Origin: Pseudobdellovibrionaceae bacterium
GTDB taxonomy: Bacteria > Bdellovibrionota > FAC87 > UBA2466 > JACKAF01
DNA length: 64,000 bases
Direction of reading: 5' to 3'
NCBI GenBank assembly: GCA_020635235.1
Contig: JACKAF010000001.1
Location: 1-64,000, forward strand
A model generated the notes under the pieces. It did no database searches. It was not told the origin of the DNA and saw only the letters and a list, made by a program, of their open reading frames with translations. Position 1 is the stretch's first letter; every line of letters begins with the position of its first letter. This document shows positions 25,997-34,995 of this stretch, piece by piece. Made by a program: the position numbers and the translations under genes.

Positions 25997-26730
25997 GCCT
26001 AGCCGAAAAAGCCTACGTATGGTTGTTTGGTGTACCGGTTAGCGGAATGCGCATTCGCCTGCGACGAATTCTACCGGCGATCCAGGGAAATTTTGACTCG
26101 ATTGTCGATCTCGGATGTGGCAAAGGGGTTTTCACCTTCGAGTTGGCAAGACGCTATCCAAAGGCCAAGGTCGTCGGTATAGATCTCGATGAGAATCAAA
26201 TTCGGATTAACAACGAAATAGCCAAGAAACAGGGCATCTCCAATCTTAGCTTTGAAGTGCGGGATATCCTCGATCACGGGTACGATCACTGCTTCGATCT
26301 TGCCGTCTCTGTAGACAACCTTGAACACATTGAAAATGACGTTGAAGCCATCAAAAAAATTCGCGCCGCCCTCAAACCCGGTGGCACCTTCATCTGTCAT
26401 GTACCAGCACTAAAACGGATCTGGCTTTTCAGAAATCTTGCCATGAACTTCGACGTACCCGGGCACGTTCGTCCAGGGTACGAGCAGGACGAAATCGCGA
26501 AAAAACTTCAGCTCGCAGGATTCAAGCTGGATAAAATATCACAGACCTATGGCTATCTGGAAACCGTTTCCAACAATGTGAGCTACTTGATTACCGGGGC
26601 AGCGCAAAAGAACAAGGTACTTTACGCCCTGGCCTTTCCGATTCTAAATTTCATAGCCTGGTTGGGACGCAAGCAGAACCCTTCAGGAAAGGGAGCGGGC
26701 GTACTTTCGCTTTGCACGAACCCAAGCTAA
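25948..26730 (+). CDS. Class I SAM-dependent methyltransferase
   Basis: About 260 residues. The SAM-binding motif I is IVDLGCGKGVFTF, motif II includes VVGIDLDENQI, and the post-motif region is AVSVDNLEHIEND followed by LKPGGTFICHVP. It is probably a small-molecule or sugar methyltransferase acting in the glycan pathway. ATG 25948 is preferred over 25918 because GAGAGAGA precedes it. It overlaps the DegT-like gene by 49 bases, continuing the run of overlapping genes, and its stop overlaps that of the convergent methyltransferase-like gene by four bases. Confidence 0.82.
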   Translation: MLLNYHGREFIDHPELSLAEKAYVWLFGVPVSGMRIRLRRILPAIQGNFDSIVDLGCGKGVFTFELARRYPKAKVVGIDLDENQIRINNEIAKKQGISNLSFEVRDILDHGYDHCFDLAVSVDNLEHIENDVEAIKKIRAALKPGGTFICHVPALKRIWLFRNLAMNFDVPGHVRPGYEQDEIAKKLQLAGFKLDKISQTYGYLETVSNNVSYLITGAAQKNKVLYALAFPILNFIAWLGRKQNPSGKGAGVLSLCTNPS

Positions 26731-27341
26731 TCGGAATTCGAAACAGGTTCCCACCGGCGCTCGCCGAAGAAAACCTGCCAACCATCGCCAAACGGGAAAT
26801 GGTAGGGCATCTTCCAATCAAAAAACTCATTGCCGTAGTAGCGCAAGGACTCTTCATTCACGGGTTCGACACTCACTACCGGCAAGCCAAATCGGGCTTG
26901 AAGACGACGTAACCGAGCCTCTTGGGTCGGCTTCGGTTCCACAAGAAGTAGCTGCCCGCCTGGACGAAGGACTCTCGCCATTTCACGAAGTAGAAAGGGA
27001 CGGGAAACATCCCGAAGAAAGGCATAGATACCAACAAACACATCAAGATCTTCTGCAGATAAACTCGTTCTGTGGCCGCGTACACTGCCCGTCGCGTCGA
27101 CGATTCCAGCGGCCGGTAGAAAACTCTGTTCCCCCTCGGCAAACTCCAAGGCACAAACCTTATGCCCAAGATTTACCAGCACGTGCCCCATCGGGATAAG
27201 GCCCACCCCCATAACTGCAACGTCCCGTTTAGGAAGCAGCAATTCCGAGGAGAGCGCAAATAGGCGCCTAAAGTGCTCTTCGGTAAATTCGCTAGAGCTA
27301 GAACGAGTAAAATTAAGACGGCGTAGGTATTTTTCGAGCAT
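26727..27341 (-). CDS. Methyltransferase-like protein
   Basis: 204 residues. The middle part looks like a class I methyltransferase fold: VAVMGVGLIPMGHVLVNLG at motif I, EDLDVFVGIYAFLRDV, and REMARVLRPGGQLLLVEP as the typical late strand. Motif I lacks the full GxGxG pattern, so SAM binding is likely but not certain. It follows mfd on the minus strand with a 35-base gap and may be its last co-transcribed gene. It is convergent with the polysaccharide-cluster methyltransferase. The substrate is unknown. Confidence 0.65.
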   Translation of the reverse strand: MLEKYLRRLNFTRSSSSEFTEEHFRRLFALSSELLLPKRDVAVMGVGLIPMGHVLVNLGHKVCALEFAEGEQSFLPAAGIVDATGSVRGHRTSLSAEDLDVFVGIYAFLRDVSRPFLLREMARVLRPGGQLLLVEPKPTQEARLRRLQARFGLPVVSVEPVNEESLRYYGNEFFDWKMPYHFPFGDGWQVFFGERRWEPVSNSD

Positions 27342-27376
27342 GGCTATATTTTAATACATGAGAGATTTTTTACTCG

Positions 27377-30300
27377 TCAGGGGGCAGCAATTCCCAAACG
27401 ATCGGAGAGGGTTTTGATCTCTTGCAGAAGAAAGGGCCATTCCGCCTCTTCAATGTTGAAGACCAACTTGTTGTCGGGCGTGACAGCGTAGCGTTTGGAG
27501 TCTGCACGTATCAGCTCAATAATTTTTTCAGGGGTCACTGGAGTAGACGGCGCGAATAGCAGAGAGGCCCGCTTCGGACCGCAACTCATGTGTGTCACGT
27601 GTAAGCGCTTTAAATACAACTTGATTCGCATCAAGCCCAAAAGATTCTTTACTTCCTCCGGAGGGGCTCCAAAGCGATCTCGAATCTCCGTCTCCAACTC
27701 AGCTATTTCATCTTCTTCATCTACGCTTGCAAGCCGTCGGTAGAGGTTGATCCGCTCACTGATATCCGGAAGGTACGGTTCAGGAAAATAGGCGGCAATC
27801 TTTAGCGTAATTTCAGGCTCAATCTGTTCCTCTCGAATTTCACCTTTAAGGTATCCCACGGCCTCTTCGAGTAGCTCAAAATACATGTCCACACCGATGG
27901 CGTTGATGTGCCCCGATTGCTGCTTACCGAGGAGATCGCCCGCGCCACGGATTTCAAGATCGTAGCTGGCGATATTGAAGCCGGCACCCAGATCGGCGTA
28001 GCGTTGAATCACCTGCAAGCGTTGCTTGGCGTCCCCCGTAAGTTGGGACTCGCCCGGGACAAGTAAATAACAGTAACCGCGCTTGGCAGCCCGCCCGACA
28101 CGGCCCCGCAGTTGGTAAAGCTGCGCCAACCCGAAGCGATCGGCTCTGTCTATCAAGATGGTATTGGCTCTAGGAATATCCAAGCCGGACTCAATGATTG
28201 ATGTCGTAATAAGAACCTGACTCTCACCCTTGTAAAAGGAAAGCATCTTCTTCTCGAGAGTGTCGCCATCCATCTGCCCATGGACCACTTCAAACGTGGC
28301 TTTGGGCAGAAGTTCTTTTAGCTGATCCGCAACATTGAAGATAGTTTCCACACGATTGTGAACAAAAAATACCTGCCCCTCACGGGTGAGCTCATTTGAG
28401 ATAGCCTCGGCGATCACTTCATCCGAACGCCGGCAAACAAAGGTGCGCACCGACATCCGATCGGGCGGCGGCGTCGTAATGAGCGATATCTCCTTGATAC
28501 CGGTCATCGCCATGTTGAGCGTACGGGGAATGGGAGTTGCCGTCATTGAAAGGAAGTGGACCCCCGCTACCATCTTCTTCAGTCGCTCTTTGTGATTCAC
28601 ACCAAAGCGATGCTCTTCATCGACGATAACTAATCCCAATTTCTTAAACTTTACGTCTGCAGAAAACAGACGGTGCGTTCCCACCACCACGTCAATATTG
28701 CCCTTGGCGAGTCCGTCCAGGGTTGCCTTGTTTTCAGCGGGCTTGCGCATTCTCGAAACCATCTCGATGCGCACGGGCGTATTCTTGAACCTTTCCCTGA
28801 AGCTCTCGAAATGCTGAAACGCAAGGACCGTCGTCGGCACGACCACGCAACTTTGTCGCCCCTCGGAAGCCATCCGAAAGGCAGCGCGCATCGCAACCTC
28901 TGTCTTCCCGTAACCCACATCTCCGACCACGAGACGATCCATCGGGTGTTCCTTGCGCAGGTCCGATAACGTATCCTCAATGGCGGTCATCTGATCCGGG
29001 GTTTCGTCATACGGAAACTCCATTTCAAACTGGTGGTACTCCTGACCCGGCTCCGGTAGAGCGTGGGCACGCACCAGTTTCCTTTGCGCCTGAATCTTGA
29101 TCAGTTCGCCGGCGAGTTCCTTGACTGCCTTCTGCGCTTTGGCCTTGGCTTTCTCCCAACGCTCACCGCCCATTTTGTCAAGCGTTACGGTAGCGCCTTC
29201 CCCCCCAACGTACTTCTGAATTACGTTCAGTCGGTAGGAAGGAACATAAAGCTTGTCCCCATCTTTGTATTCCACCAAGACATAGTCATTGGGGACTCCC
29301 AAAAACTGCATGGATCGAAGTCCCAAGTAACGTCCGATCCCGTACTGTTTATGCACAACAAAGTCGCCCTCTTTAAGCTCTCTGAAGGACGCTATTTTCT
29401 CCCCGACCTTGGAGCGGGAACTCCAGCCCGCACTAACGCGCTTTTTCTTTCCAAAGATCTCCTCCTCACTGAGAAGAATCAATTTAAGCTGCGGAAAGAT
29501 CGCACTCTCGTTCAGGTTTCCTTGCCAAAGATGAATTTTAGAGAAGTCCGCTCGATAAATGGTCGGAACGGCGGACATCTGCTCCTCGTGCATTTCCACC
29601 CGCATGGAGTAGGGCTCAAAAAGCAAGCGAAAGCGATCCTCATGTGTATGTGTGTGGCAAACGAGGTGAATACGATACCCTTCGCTTATCCAATTCTTAA
29701 AGCGCATCGCAAAACCTTCGAGCGCCGGCTGCAAGCTGCCCTTGCGATGGGCGGAACTGCGCTCAGCCTCGAGCGAAAGCGGTTCGGTTTCCAACACTTG
29801 AACCTTGTGGCTTCCACCTTTATCAAAGTCTTCAAAATAATACGCACGCTCGTGCGCAAGCTGTTTTGAAAGTCCTTCAGCATCTACAAAAAGATCGGCA
29901 GCCGTTGCAATGGGAGTTGGGTCCTTCTCAAAAAGCTCGAGATTTTTTTGAAACCGCGGGAGTTCCTGATCTCGGCCTAGCTCCAAGGTTTTCTCGGCTC
30001 CATCCCAAAACCAAATAGCGTCCTGCGGAAAGAATTCCTCCAATGCGCTCGACCCACCACTCAGGAGAGGAAACAGAAACGCGTCCTGCTCCGGGAGTTG
30101 CCCCAATTCGAGTCCGGCAATGAGCTGGTCTCTGTCGACTTTGTTAATTCCCAGCGCGTCCAATCTTTGCTTAAGCTTCAGTGATGCCTGCTGAAACTTT
30201 TCACCATAGGGCAGCAGACTCTGTCGGACCGGCAGTACCCACCCTTCTTCAAGCGGATCGAGGGACCGCTGACTTTTAGGATCGTAGTACCGCAGCGCCT

Positions 30301-30904
30301 CGATCTCGTCGCCAAAAAACTCCAATCTCAGGGGAGCCGGGTGTGCGGGAGAATAAATGTCGACAACACCTCCCCGTACCGAATAAACACCCGGGTCGTA
30401 CGCGATGGGTTGTTTCTGGTACCCGCATTCACGAAGTTTGAGCGTCAAATTTTCGCGGTCCATTTCCAGGCCAGGACGGACTGAGAAAAGAGAGTCCTCA
30501 AATGAATTTCTCAGCATCGCTTTTTGGAGTAGTGCGGCCGTTGTGGTGACAAAGATTCTTCTCTCAGGATCCCAAATCGCCTGGAAGAGTGCGACGTTTC
30601 TCTCAGCAATAACTTCGGCGTTTGGGAAAAGACCTTTGTAGTAATCAAAATCAACTGGAGGGATATAGTGAACGCGATCCGCAGACTCACCACCGAGGAG
30701 AAACTTCAAATGATCCACCGCCGCGCGAGCGTCTGCCTTCAAGTTGAATACCGCAACTAGAGTTTGAAAAGATCGGCGGTAAACGGACGCTATCGCAAGC
30801 GCACGTCCGAGTGCGCCCACTCCCGTAAAGCGGCTACCAAACTCGGGTATGCTTTCGCCCTCTGCAAGCCAGCCTTCTAAATATGTGGGGGTATTATCGG
30901 ACAT
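27377..30904 (-). CDS. mfd: Transcription-repair coupling factor Mfd
   Basis: DNA translocase that removes RNA polymerase stalled at lesions and recruits UvrA. It has 1,175 residues, close to the family norm. The N-terminal UvrB-like part is followed, at about 510-575, by the CarD-like RNA-polymerase-interacting domain (EGDFVVHKQYGIGRYLGL). The helicase core has Walker A GDVGYGKTEVAMRA near 665, the DEEH box VDEEHRFG, and TATPIPRT. The TRG region (LRGRVGRAAKRGYCYLL) and the C-terminal D7 domain follow. It lies 13 bases downstream of gpsA. Confidence 0.97.
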   Translation of the reverse strand: MSDNTPTYLEGWLAEGESIPEFGSRFTGVGALGRALAIASVYRRSFQTLVAVFNLKADARAAVDHLKFLLGGESADRVHYIPPVDFDYYKGLFPNAEVIAERNVALFQAIWDPERRIFVTTTAALLQKAMLRNSFEDSLFSVRPGLEMDRENLTLKLRECGYQKQPIAYDPGVYSVRGGVVDIYSPAHPAPLRLEFFGDEIEALRYYDPKSQRSLDPLEEGWVLPVRQSLLPYGEKFQQASLKLKQRLDALGINKVDRDQLIAGLELGQLPEQDAFLFPLLSGGSSALEEFFPQDAIWFWDGAEKTLELGRDQELPRFQKNLELFEKDPTPIATAADLFVDAEGLSKQLAHERAYYFEDFDKGGSHKVQVLETEPLSLEAERSSAHRKGSLQPALEGFAMRFKNWISEGYRIHLVCHTHTHEDRFRLLFEPYSMRVEMHEEQMSAVPTIYRADFSKIHLWQGNLNESAIFPQLKLILLSEEEIFGKKKRVSAGWSSRSKVGEKIASFRELKEGDFVVHKQYGIGRYLGLRSMQFLGVPNDYVLVEYKDGDKLYVPSYRLNVIQKYVGGEGATVTLDKMGGERWEKAKAKAQKAVKELAGELIKIQAQRKLVRAHALPEPGQEYHQFEMEFPYDETPDQMTAIEDTLSDLRKEHPMDRLVVGDVGYGKTEVAMRAAFRMASEGRQSCVVVPTTVLAFQHFESFRERFKNTPVRIEMVSRMRKPAENKATLDGLAKGNIDVVVGTHRLFSADVKFKKLGLVIVDEEHRFGVNHKERLKKMVAGVHFLSMTATPIPRTLNMAMTGIKEISLITTPPPDRMSVRTFVCRRSDEVIAEAISNELTREGQVFFVHNRVETIFNVADQLKELLPKATFEVVHGQMDGDTLEKKMLSFYKGESQVLITTSIIESGLDIPRANTILIDRADRFGLAQLYQLRGRVGRAAKRGYCYLLVPGESQLTGDAKQRLQVIQRYADLGAGFNIASYDLEIRGAGDLLGKQQSGHINAIGVDMYFELLEEAVGYLKGEIREEQIEPEITLKIAAYFPEPYLPDISERINLYRRLASVDEEDEIAELETEIRDRFGAPPEEVKNLLGLMRIKLYLKRLHVTHMSCGPKRASLLFAPSTPVTPEKIIELIRADSKRYAVTPDNKLVFNIEEAEWPFLLQEIKTLSDRLGIAAP

Positions 30905-30917
30905 CCGCGGGAGTCTA

Positions 30918-31925
30918 TCACACGAAGTCCCATTCGACTTTCAGGTTTCGACCCATCAACTCCGTCAACGCCTGCTTGGGCGTTTGTCCTGCATAAAGAA
31001 TTTTGTACACTTGTTCTGTTAGCGGCATTTCAATCTTGTCTTTAATGGCCATTTCGTACGCGGCCCGTGCGGTGAAAGCTCCTTCGGCAACTCCGCCGAG
31101 GTGAGCAAAGGCTTCTTCCAGCGATTTGCCCTGACCGATAGCAATCCCAAGTCTCCGATTTCTGCTGAGGTCGCCCGTGCAAGTAAGCACGAGGTCACCC
31201 ATTCCAGACAGACCCAAGAAGGTAATGGGACGGGCCCCTTTGAAGGTAGCCATGCGCACGATCTCGGCAATCCCTCTATTTATTAGTGCGGCCTGCGTGT
31301 TGAGCCCAAGGCCAACACCACTGGCTATCCCCGTTGCCACGGCAACCACGTTTTTGAGCGCTCCGCCCCACTCAACGCCACAAACGTCCTCGGAAGCGTA
31401 ACCCCGCATGTAGGGCGTCGAGAAAAGTCTCTGCACTTCCGTAGCCACCGCTAGATCCTGGCAGGCAACTGTGATTGCCGATGGCAGCCGCTTCACCACT
31501 TCTTCAGCAAACGTCGGCCCAGATAGCACCGCGAAGGGCGAACTGGGAGACAATTCCGAAAAAATCTCACTGATCCGCTTGTAGGTGCTCTCCTCGATGC
31601 CTTTTGAAGTATTTACGATCCATTTTCCGGCCAACACACCGCTGTGCCCTCCGAAAACCGTGCGAATCTTTTGCGTAGGAATTGCACAAACCACAACGTC
31701 CGCCCAATCGAGGCAGCCGGCGAGATCCCCACTCGCCTCCAGCTGCCCTGAAAGTTCGAAGGCGCTCAGGTAGCGCGGATTGTGATGCGTTGCGTTAATC
31801 CCTTCAACGACCGAGGGGTCTCTCCCCCACAACCGAACGCTGGATCCCGCATCAGCAAAAACGTTTGCCACAGCCGTTCCCCAGCTACCCGAACCAATGA
31901 CCGCTATTTTCTTTCGCATTTCCAT
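30918..31925 (-). CDS. gpsA: Glycerol-3-phosphate dehydrogenase [NAD(P)+]
   Basis: Reduces dihydroxyacetone phosphate to sn-glycerol-3-phosphate for phospholipid synthesis, in the cytoplasm. It has 335 residues. The nucleotide-binding motif is VIGSGSWGTAVANVF, the substrate-site signatures are SGPTFAEEV and ALKNVVAVATGI, and GLSGMGDLVLTCTGDLSRNRRLG is the family hallmark in two parts. ATG 31919 (MRKK) is an equally good start. It is the first gene of a minus-strand operon with mfd, divergent from a small lipoprotein gene. Confidence 0.96.
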   Translation of the reverse strand: MEMRKKIAVIGSGSWGTAVANVFADAGSSVRLWGRDPSVVEGINATHHNPRYLSAFELSGQLEASGDLAGCLDWADVVVCAIPTQKIRTVFGGHSGVLAGKWIVNTSKGIEESTYKRISEIFSELSPSSPFAVLSGPTFAEEVVKRLPSAITVACQDLAVATEVQRLFSTPYMRGYASEDVCGVEWGGALKNVVAVATGIASGVGLGLNTQAALINRGIAEIVRMATFKGARPITFLGLSGMGDLVLTCTGDLSRNRRLGIAIGQGKSLEEAFAHLGGVAEGAFTARAAYEMAIKDKIEMPLTEQVYKILYAGQTPKQALTELMGRNLKVEWDFV

Positions 31926-31946
31926 ACTTCCTGCCTACACCCCTTT

Positions 31947-31971
31947 GTTCCCAAACGATAGTTTTTGGAAC
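31947..31971. promoter_or_regulatory. Inverted repeat in a divergent promoter region
   Basis: GTTCCCAAA (31947-31955) and TTTTGGAAC (31963-31971) form an inverted repeat with one mismatch and a seven-base centre, between the divergent gpsA and lipoprotein genes. The position fits an operator for either gene. There is no T-run placing it as a terminator. Confidence 0.35.
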
Positions 31972-32043
31972 ACCGCATAGGGCAAAGCCATGAGAATTGG
32001 GGTAAGTTGATGTAAGAATCGTAGAAATCCCAAAGGAAATTAA

Positions 32044-32418
32044 ATGCTTAGAAATCTCAGTCTGGCTTTTTGCCTGGCCTTGGTTTTGGGTGCTTGCGGT
32101 AAAGATCTCGGGGAGAAAAAAAATCCTCTGAATCGGGCGCCGATCTGGAAAGCTAACCCGCTCTATCTTCCTATAGCCTGTATTTGGAAAAACTACGAAT
32201 TCAACCTGAACCTCCGGACGAGCGACCCCGATGGCGACACCCTTCGGTTTGAACTCCCCGCACCCCCCTTCTCCGATGTTTCCGTGACGGAACGGGGTAC
32301 GATCGAGTTTTTTCCGGCAGAGTTTTTGCTCGGAGATTATGTTTTTGAAATCGTCGCCTTCGACGGCGCTTTGCGCACCTCCACCAAGGCCCATCTTCGA
32401 GTCGACGAGTGTCGTTAG
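32044..32418 (+). CDS. Small lipoprotein with an Ig/cadherin-like domain
   Basis: 124 residues. The lipoprotein signal is short with the lipobox LVLGAC, giving a mature protein anchored at its first cysteine. The rest looks like a single beta-sandwich domain: SDPDGDTLRFELP and DYVFEIVAFDG are the usual edges of cadherin-like or putative-Ig repeats. Two later cysteines (one mid-domain, one in VDEC near the end) could form a disulfide. AAAGGA precedes ATG 32044. It stands alone between gpsA and the nuo cluster. Confidence 0.78.
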   Translation: MLRNLSLAFCLALVLGACGKDLGEKKNPLNRAPIWKANPLYLPIACIWKNYEFNLNLRTSDPDGDTLRFELPAPPFSDVSVTERGTIEFFPAEFLLGDYVFEIVAFDGALRTSTKAHLRVDECR

Positions 32419-32493
32419 ATTCCCAATCTATCGCCGATCCGCAGGCTTTTTAGAAGCGGCAGCGACACGAGATATCCCCACTCATATAGAGCG

Positions 32494-32523
32494 TTGACAA
32501 GACAAGACCCCACACGTTAGTTT
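32494..32523 (+). promoter_or_regulatory. Possible promoter of the nuo cluster
   Basis: TTGACA (32494-32499) is a perfect -35 element. Eighteen bases later TAGTTT (32518-32523) is a poor -10 with three of six matches. It is the best candidate in the 184-base gap before nuoA and would leave an untranslated leader of about 75 bases. Confidence 0.4.
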
Positions 32524-32602
32524 TCACGAGATTTTATGATTTCAGGTACTTAGGAGTCGTGTCTTCGCGGCCCCCAAGCGCTTCAAGGAGAAGGGCGCAT
32601 CG

Positions 32603-33010
32603 TTGGAAACGGGTTATATAACGGCGTTATGGTTCATCGTAATTTCCGCAGTTACCGTCCCGCTCATGTTGGGCATCGGTTGGCTTATCCGGCCCAAAGT
32701 TAAGGGATCCGAACTAAAATCTCAGGCCTACGAGTGCGGTGAGCAACCGGTAGGCGAAGCGTGGATCAAGTTCAATATCCGCTTCTATGTAGTGGCCATC
32801 ATTTTCATTATTTTTGACGTCGAGGTAGCGACCGTTTTCCCGGCTATGACGCTCTACAAATCGGCCATCGCTCAGGGAGCCGGAGGGATTGCATTCATCA
32901 AGATCTTCCTGTTTATTGGTCTACTGCTTTCTGGGCTGGTCTATTGCTGGGTGCGCGGGGACCTTGAATGGATCAAGGGCGCTGCTCAGGGAATTAAGCC
33001 AAGGAAATAA
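32603..33010 (+). CDS. nuoA: NADH-quinone oxidoreductase subunit A, first copy
   Basis: Small membrane subunit of complex I that helps link the membrane arm to the quinone site. It has 135 residues and three membrane helices. The conserved loop motif is YECGEQPVGEAWIKFN, followed by RFYVVAIIFIIFDVEVA, which keeps the acidic FDVE. This loop style is unlike the second copy (YECGVQNPLFETN). TTG 32603 is the start, with AAGGAG twelve bases before it. It opens a fourteen-gene run of complex I membrane genes. Confidence 0.95.
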   Translation: METGYITALWFIVISAVTVPLMLGIGWLIRPKVKGSELKSQAYECGEQPVGEAWIKFNIRFYVVAIIFIIFDVEVATVFPAMTLYKSAIAQGAGGIAFIKIFLFIGLLLSGLVYCWVRGDLEWIKGAAQGIKPRK

Positions 33011-33018
33011 AAGGTAGC

Positions 33019-34155
33019 ATGGATACGGCATCGTTTGCACATTCGTTACAAACTTGGACCGGTGGCGGGCCGCTTTGGATCTGGGCCGCCCTTTCCGCCT
33101 TCCTTATTATATATCTCATCGCACTTCCCTTCGGCGGGTTCGCGACCTACGTCGAACGTAAGGTGGCGGCGGACTTTCAAGACCGAATCGGTCCGAATCG
33201 TGTGGGACCCTACGGGCTGCTACAGTTTCTCGCTGACGCCGTGAAAATGATCGCGAAAGAAGATTTTGTTCCGGCCGGAGCGGATCGCTTCCTTTACAAC
33301 CTCGCTCCCTTGCTGGTCGTGGTCGGCGCGTGTTCCGCCTTTGCAGTTCTCCCGCTTAGCCAGTATCTGATGGGTGCGGACGTGAACATAGGCATTTTCT
33401 ACATCCTGTCTATCTCGACGCTGGTGGCTCCAGGCATTTTGCTGGGTTCTTGGTCCTCGAACAACAAGTGGTCCTTGCTGGGTGGCCTTCGTGGCGCCGC
33501 CCAGATTGTAAGCTACGAAATCCCGGTAGCGCTTTCCATTCTTCCGGTAGTCCTCATCTCCGGTACCTTGCAGATAGGAAGTATCGTCGAGCAGCAAGGT
33601 TGGGCGCCGGGCGCTGAAAACGCGGCGGCCTACCATTTTTGGAACGTCTTCCATAACCCATTTTGTTTTGTTGCCAGCATTCTGCTCTTCATCGGCGGAC
33701 TGGCTGAGACAAACCGTATTCCCTTCGACTTACCCGAGGCGGAGTCAGAGTTGGTGTCCGGATTCAATACCGAGTTCTCCGGCATGCGCTTTGGGTTGTA
33801 CGCGCTGGGAGAGTTTGCGGAAATTTTCGTGATGAGTGGGATGTTGACCGCGCTCTATCTTGGCGGTTGGCATATCCCCTTTCTCAACTTGGATTCCTTA
33901 TTTGTAAAACTGCCAAGTGGGCTCATTGCTCTCGTCCAACTGGGAATGTTTTCGATCAAGACGCTGAGTTTGGTTTTTGTAGTGATGTGGCTCCGCTGGA
34001 CGCTGCCTCGTTTGCGTGTCGACCAGTTGATGGGGATGTGTTGGAAGGGTCTAGTCCCCTTGGCGCTGATCAATCTATTTGGAACAGCTGTTTGGATGTG
34101 GTTGTTTAACGGCCGTTCCTTGGCACAGCTTATTTTTGGGATAGCAGGGCATTAA
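33019..34155 (+). CDS. nuoH: NADH-quinone oxidoreductase subunit H, first copy
   Basis: Membrane subunit forming the quinone chamber together with the peripheral arm. It has 378 residues and about eight helices. Conserved loop motifs are YVERKVAADFQDRIGPNRVG near the start and AETNRIPFDLPEAESELVSG, with several acidic residues of the E-channel intact. Its normal partners NuoB, D and I are not encoded anywhere in the window. It starts eight bases after nuoA and is followed after one base by nuoJ. Confidence 0.97.
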   Translation: MDTASFAHSLQTWTGGGPLWIWAALSAFLIIYLIALPFGGFATYVERKVAADFQDRIGPNRVGPYGLLQFLADAVKMIAKEDFVPAGADRFLYNLAPLLVVVGACSAFAVLPLSQYLMGADVNIGIFYILSISTLVAPGILLGSWSSNNKWSLLGGLRGAAQIVSYEIPVALSILPVVLISGTLQIGSIVEQQGWAPGAENAAAYHFWNVFHNPFCFVASILLFIGGLAETNRIPFDLPEAESELVSGFNTEFSGMRFGLYALGEFAEIFVMSGMLTALYLGGWHIPFLNLDSLFVKLPSGLIALVQLGMFSIKTLSLVFVVMWLRWTLPRLRVDQLMGMCWKGLVPLALINLFGTAVWMWLFNGRSLAQLIFGIAGH

Positions 34156-34156
34156 G

Positions 34157-34675
34157 ATGTCAGAAACCGCTAAAATCATTCTGGTCCTCTTCCAGTTGCT
34201 GACCATCGCCTCGGCTCTACTGGTTACCTTTAGCCCGAATATTCTTTACGCATCCATTTCCCTACTTTTCGCCTTTTTAGGGGTTGCGATCATGTTCTTG
34301 TACGCGGGGGCCGATTTTTTGGCCGGCGTACAGGTTATCGTCTATATCGGCGGCGTAACAATCCTCGTCCTTTTTGCGATCATGCTGACGAGCTGGATGT
34401 ACCAGGTAAAACTGCGCGACTCTCGTGCCAAACTCATTGTCCCCCTATTGTTGGCGCTTTTCGGCTTGCTCCCATTCCTCTATCAGGGAGCTCAGCACCT
34501 TGCGAGCCGAGTACTACGGACGGTTCCGCCTGATTTTGAAGCTTTTGCATTTTCTCCAAAAACCAACGCCGTTGGAGAAGCGCTTCTGGGCAACTACTTG
34601 TTGCCGTTTGAGGGGATCACGGTATTGCTCCTCGGCGCTTTGGTTGGCGCTGTTTGGCTTGCGAGGCCTAAATGA
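34157..34675 (+). CDS. nuoJ: NADH-quinone oxidoreductase subunit J, first copy
   Basis: Membrane subunit with five predicted helices and 172 residues. The third helix, which carries the pi-bulge involved in coupling, reads VQVIVYIGGVTILVLFAIML and keeps the conserved YIGG. The C-terminal helix is preceded by NYLLPFEGITVLLLGAL, the usual family ending. It overlaps nuoK by four bases (ATGA). Confidence 0.93.
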   Translation: MSETAKIILVLFQLLTIASALLVTFSPNILYASISLLFAFLGVAIMFLYAGADFLAGVQVIVYIGGVTILVLFAIMLTSWMYQVKLRDSRAKLIVPLLLALFGLLPFLYQGAQHLASRVLRTVPPDFEAFAFSPKTNAVGEALLGNYLLPFEGITVLLLGALVGAVWLARPK

Positions 34676-34995
34676 GTTTTCTGGACTGGGCAACGGGATT
34701 ACACGGTTACCTCTTCGTTGGGACCATTCTAGCCACTTTGGGTATTATTGCGGTCGTTTACCGCCGCAACTCCATCGGCGTACTGCTTGGCATCGAACTG
34801 CTTCTGAACGCCGCTAGCATCAATTTTATTTCATTTAGCAAATTCCGAACCGCTGCCATCGACGGGCAGATTTTTGCTCTATTTATTATTATTATCGCGG
34901 CCGCCGAGGCCGCCGTGGCACTTGCCATCATCCTTCGCTTGTATCGGTTGCGCGAGACAATTGACGCCGGTGAAGCCAATTTGATGAGGAACTAA
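34672..34995 (+). CDS. nuoK: NADH-quinone oxidoreductase subunit K, first copy
   Basis: MrpC-like membrane subunit with 107 residues and three helices. The two buried glutamates needed for proton transfer are present, in GIELLLNAASINF and AAAEAAVALAIIL. It overlaps nuoJ (ATGA) and nuoL (TAATG). Confidence 0.95.
   Translation: MSFLDWATGLHGYLFVGTILATLGIIAVVYRRNSIGVLLGIELLLNAASINFISFSKFRTAAIDGQIFALFIIIIAAAEAAVALAIILRLYRLRETIDAGEANLMRN

Noticed and set aside
14369..27341. Polysaccharide cluster as a recently transferred island
   Set aside because: No integrase, tRNA junction, flanking repeats or clear base-composition shift seen by eye; it is an ordinary envelope cluster.
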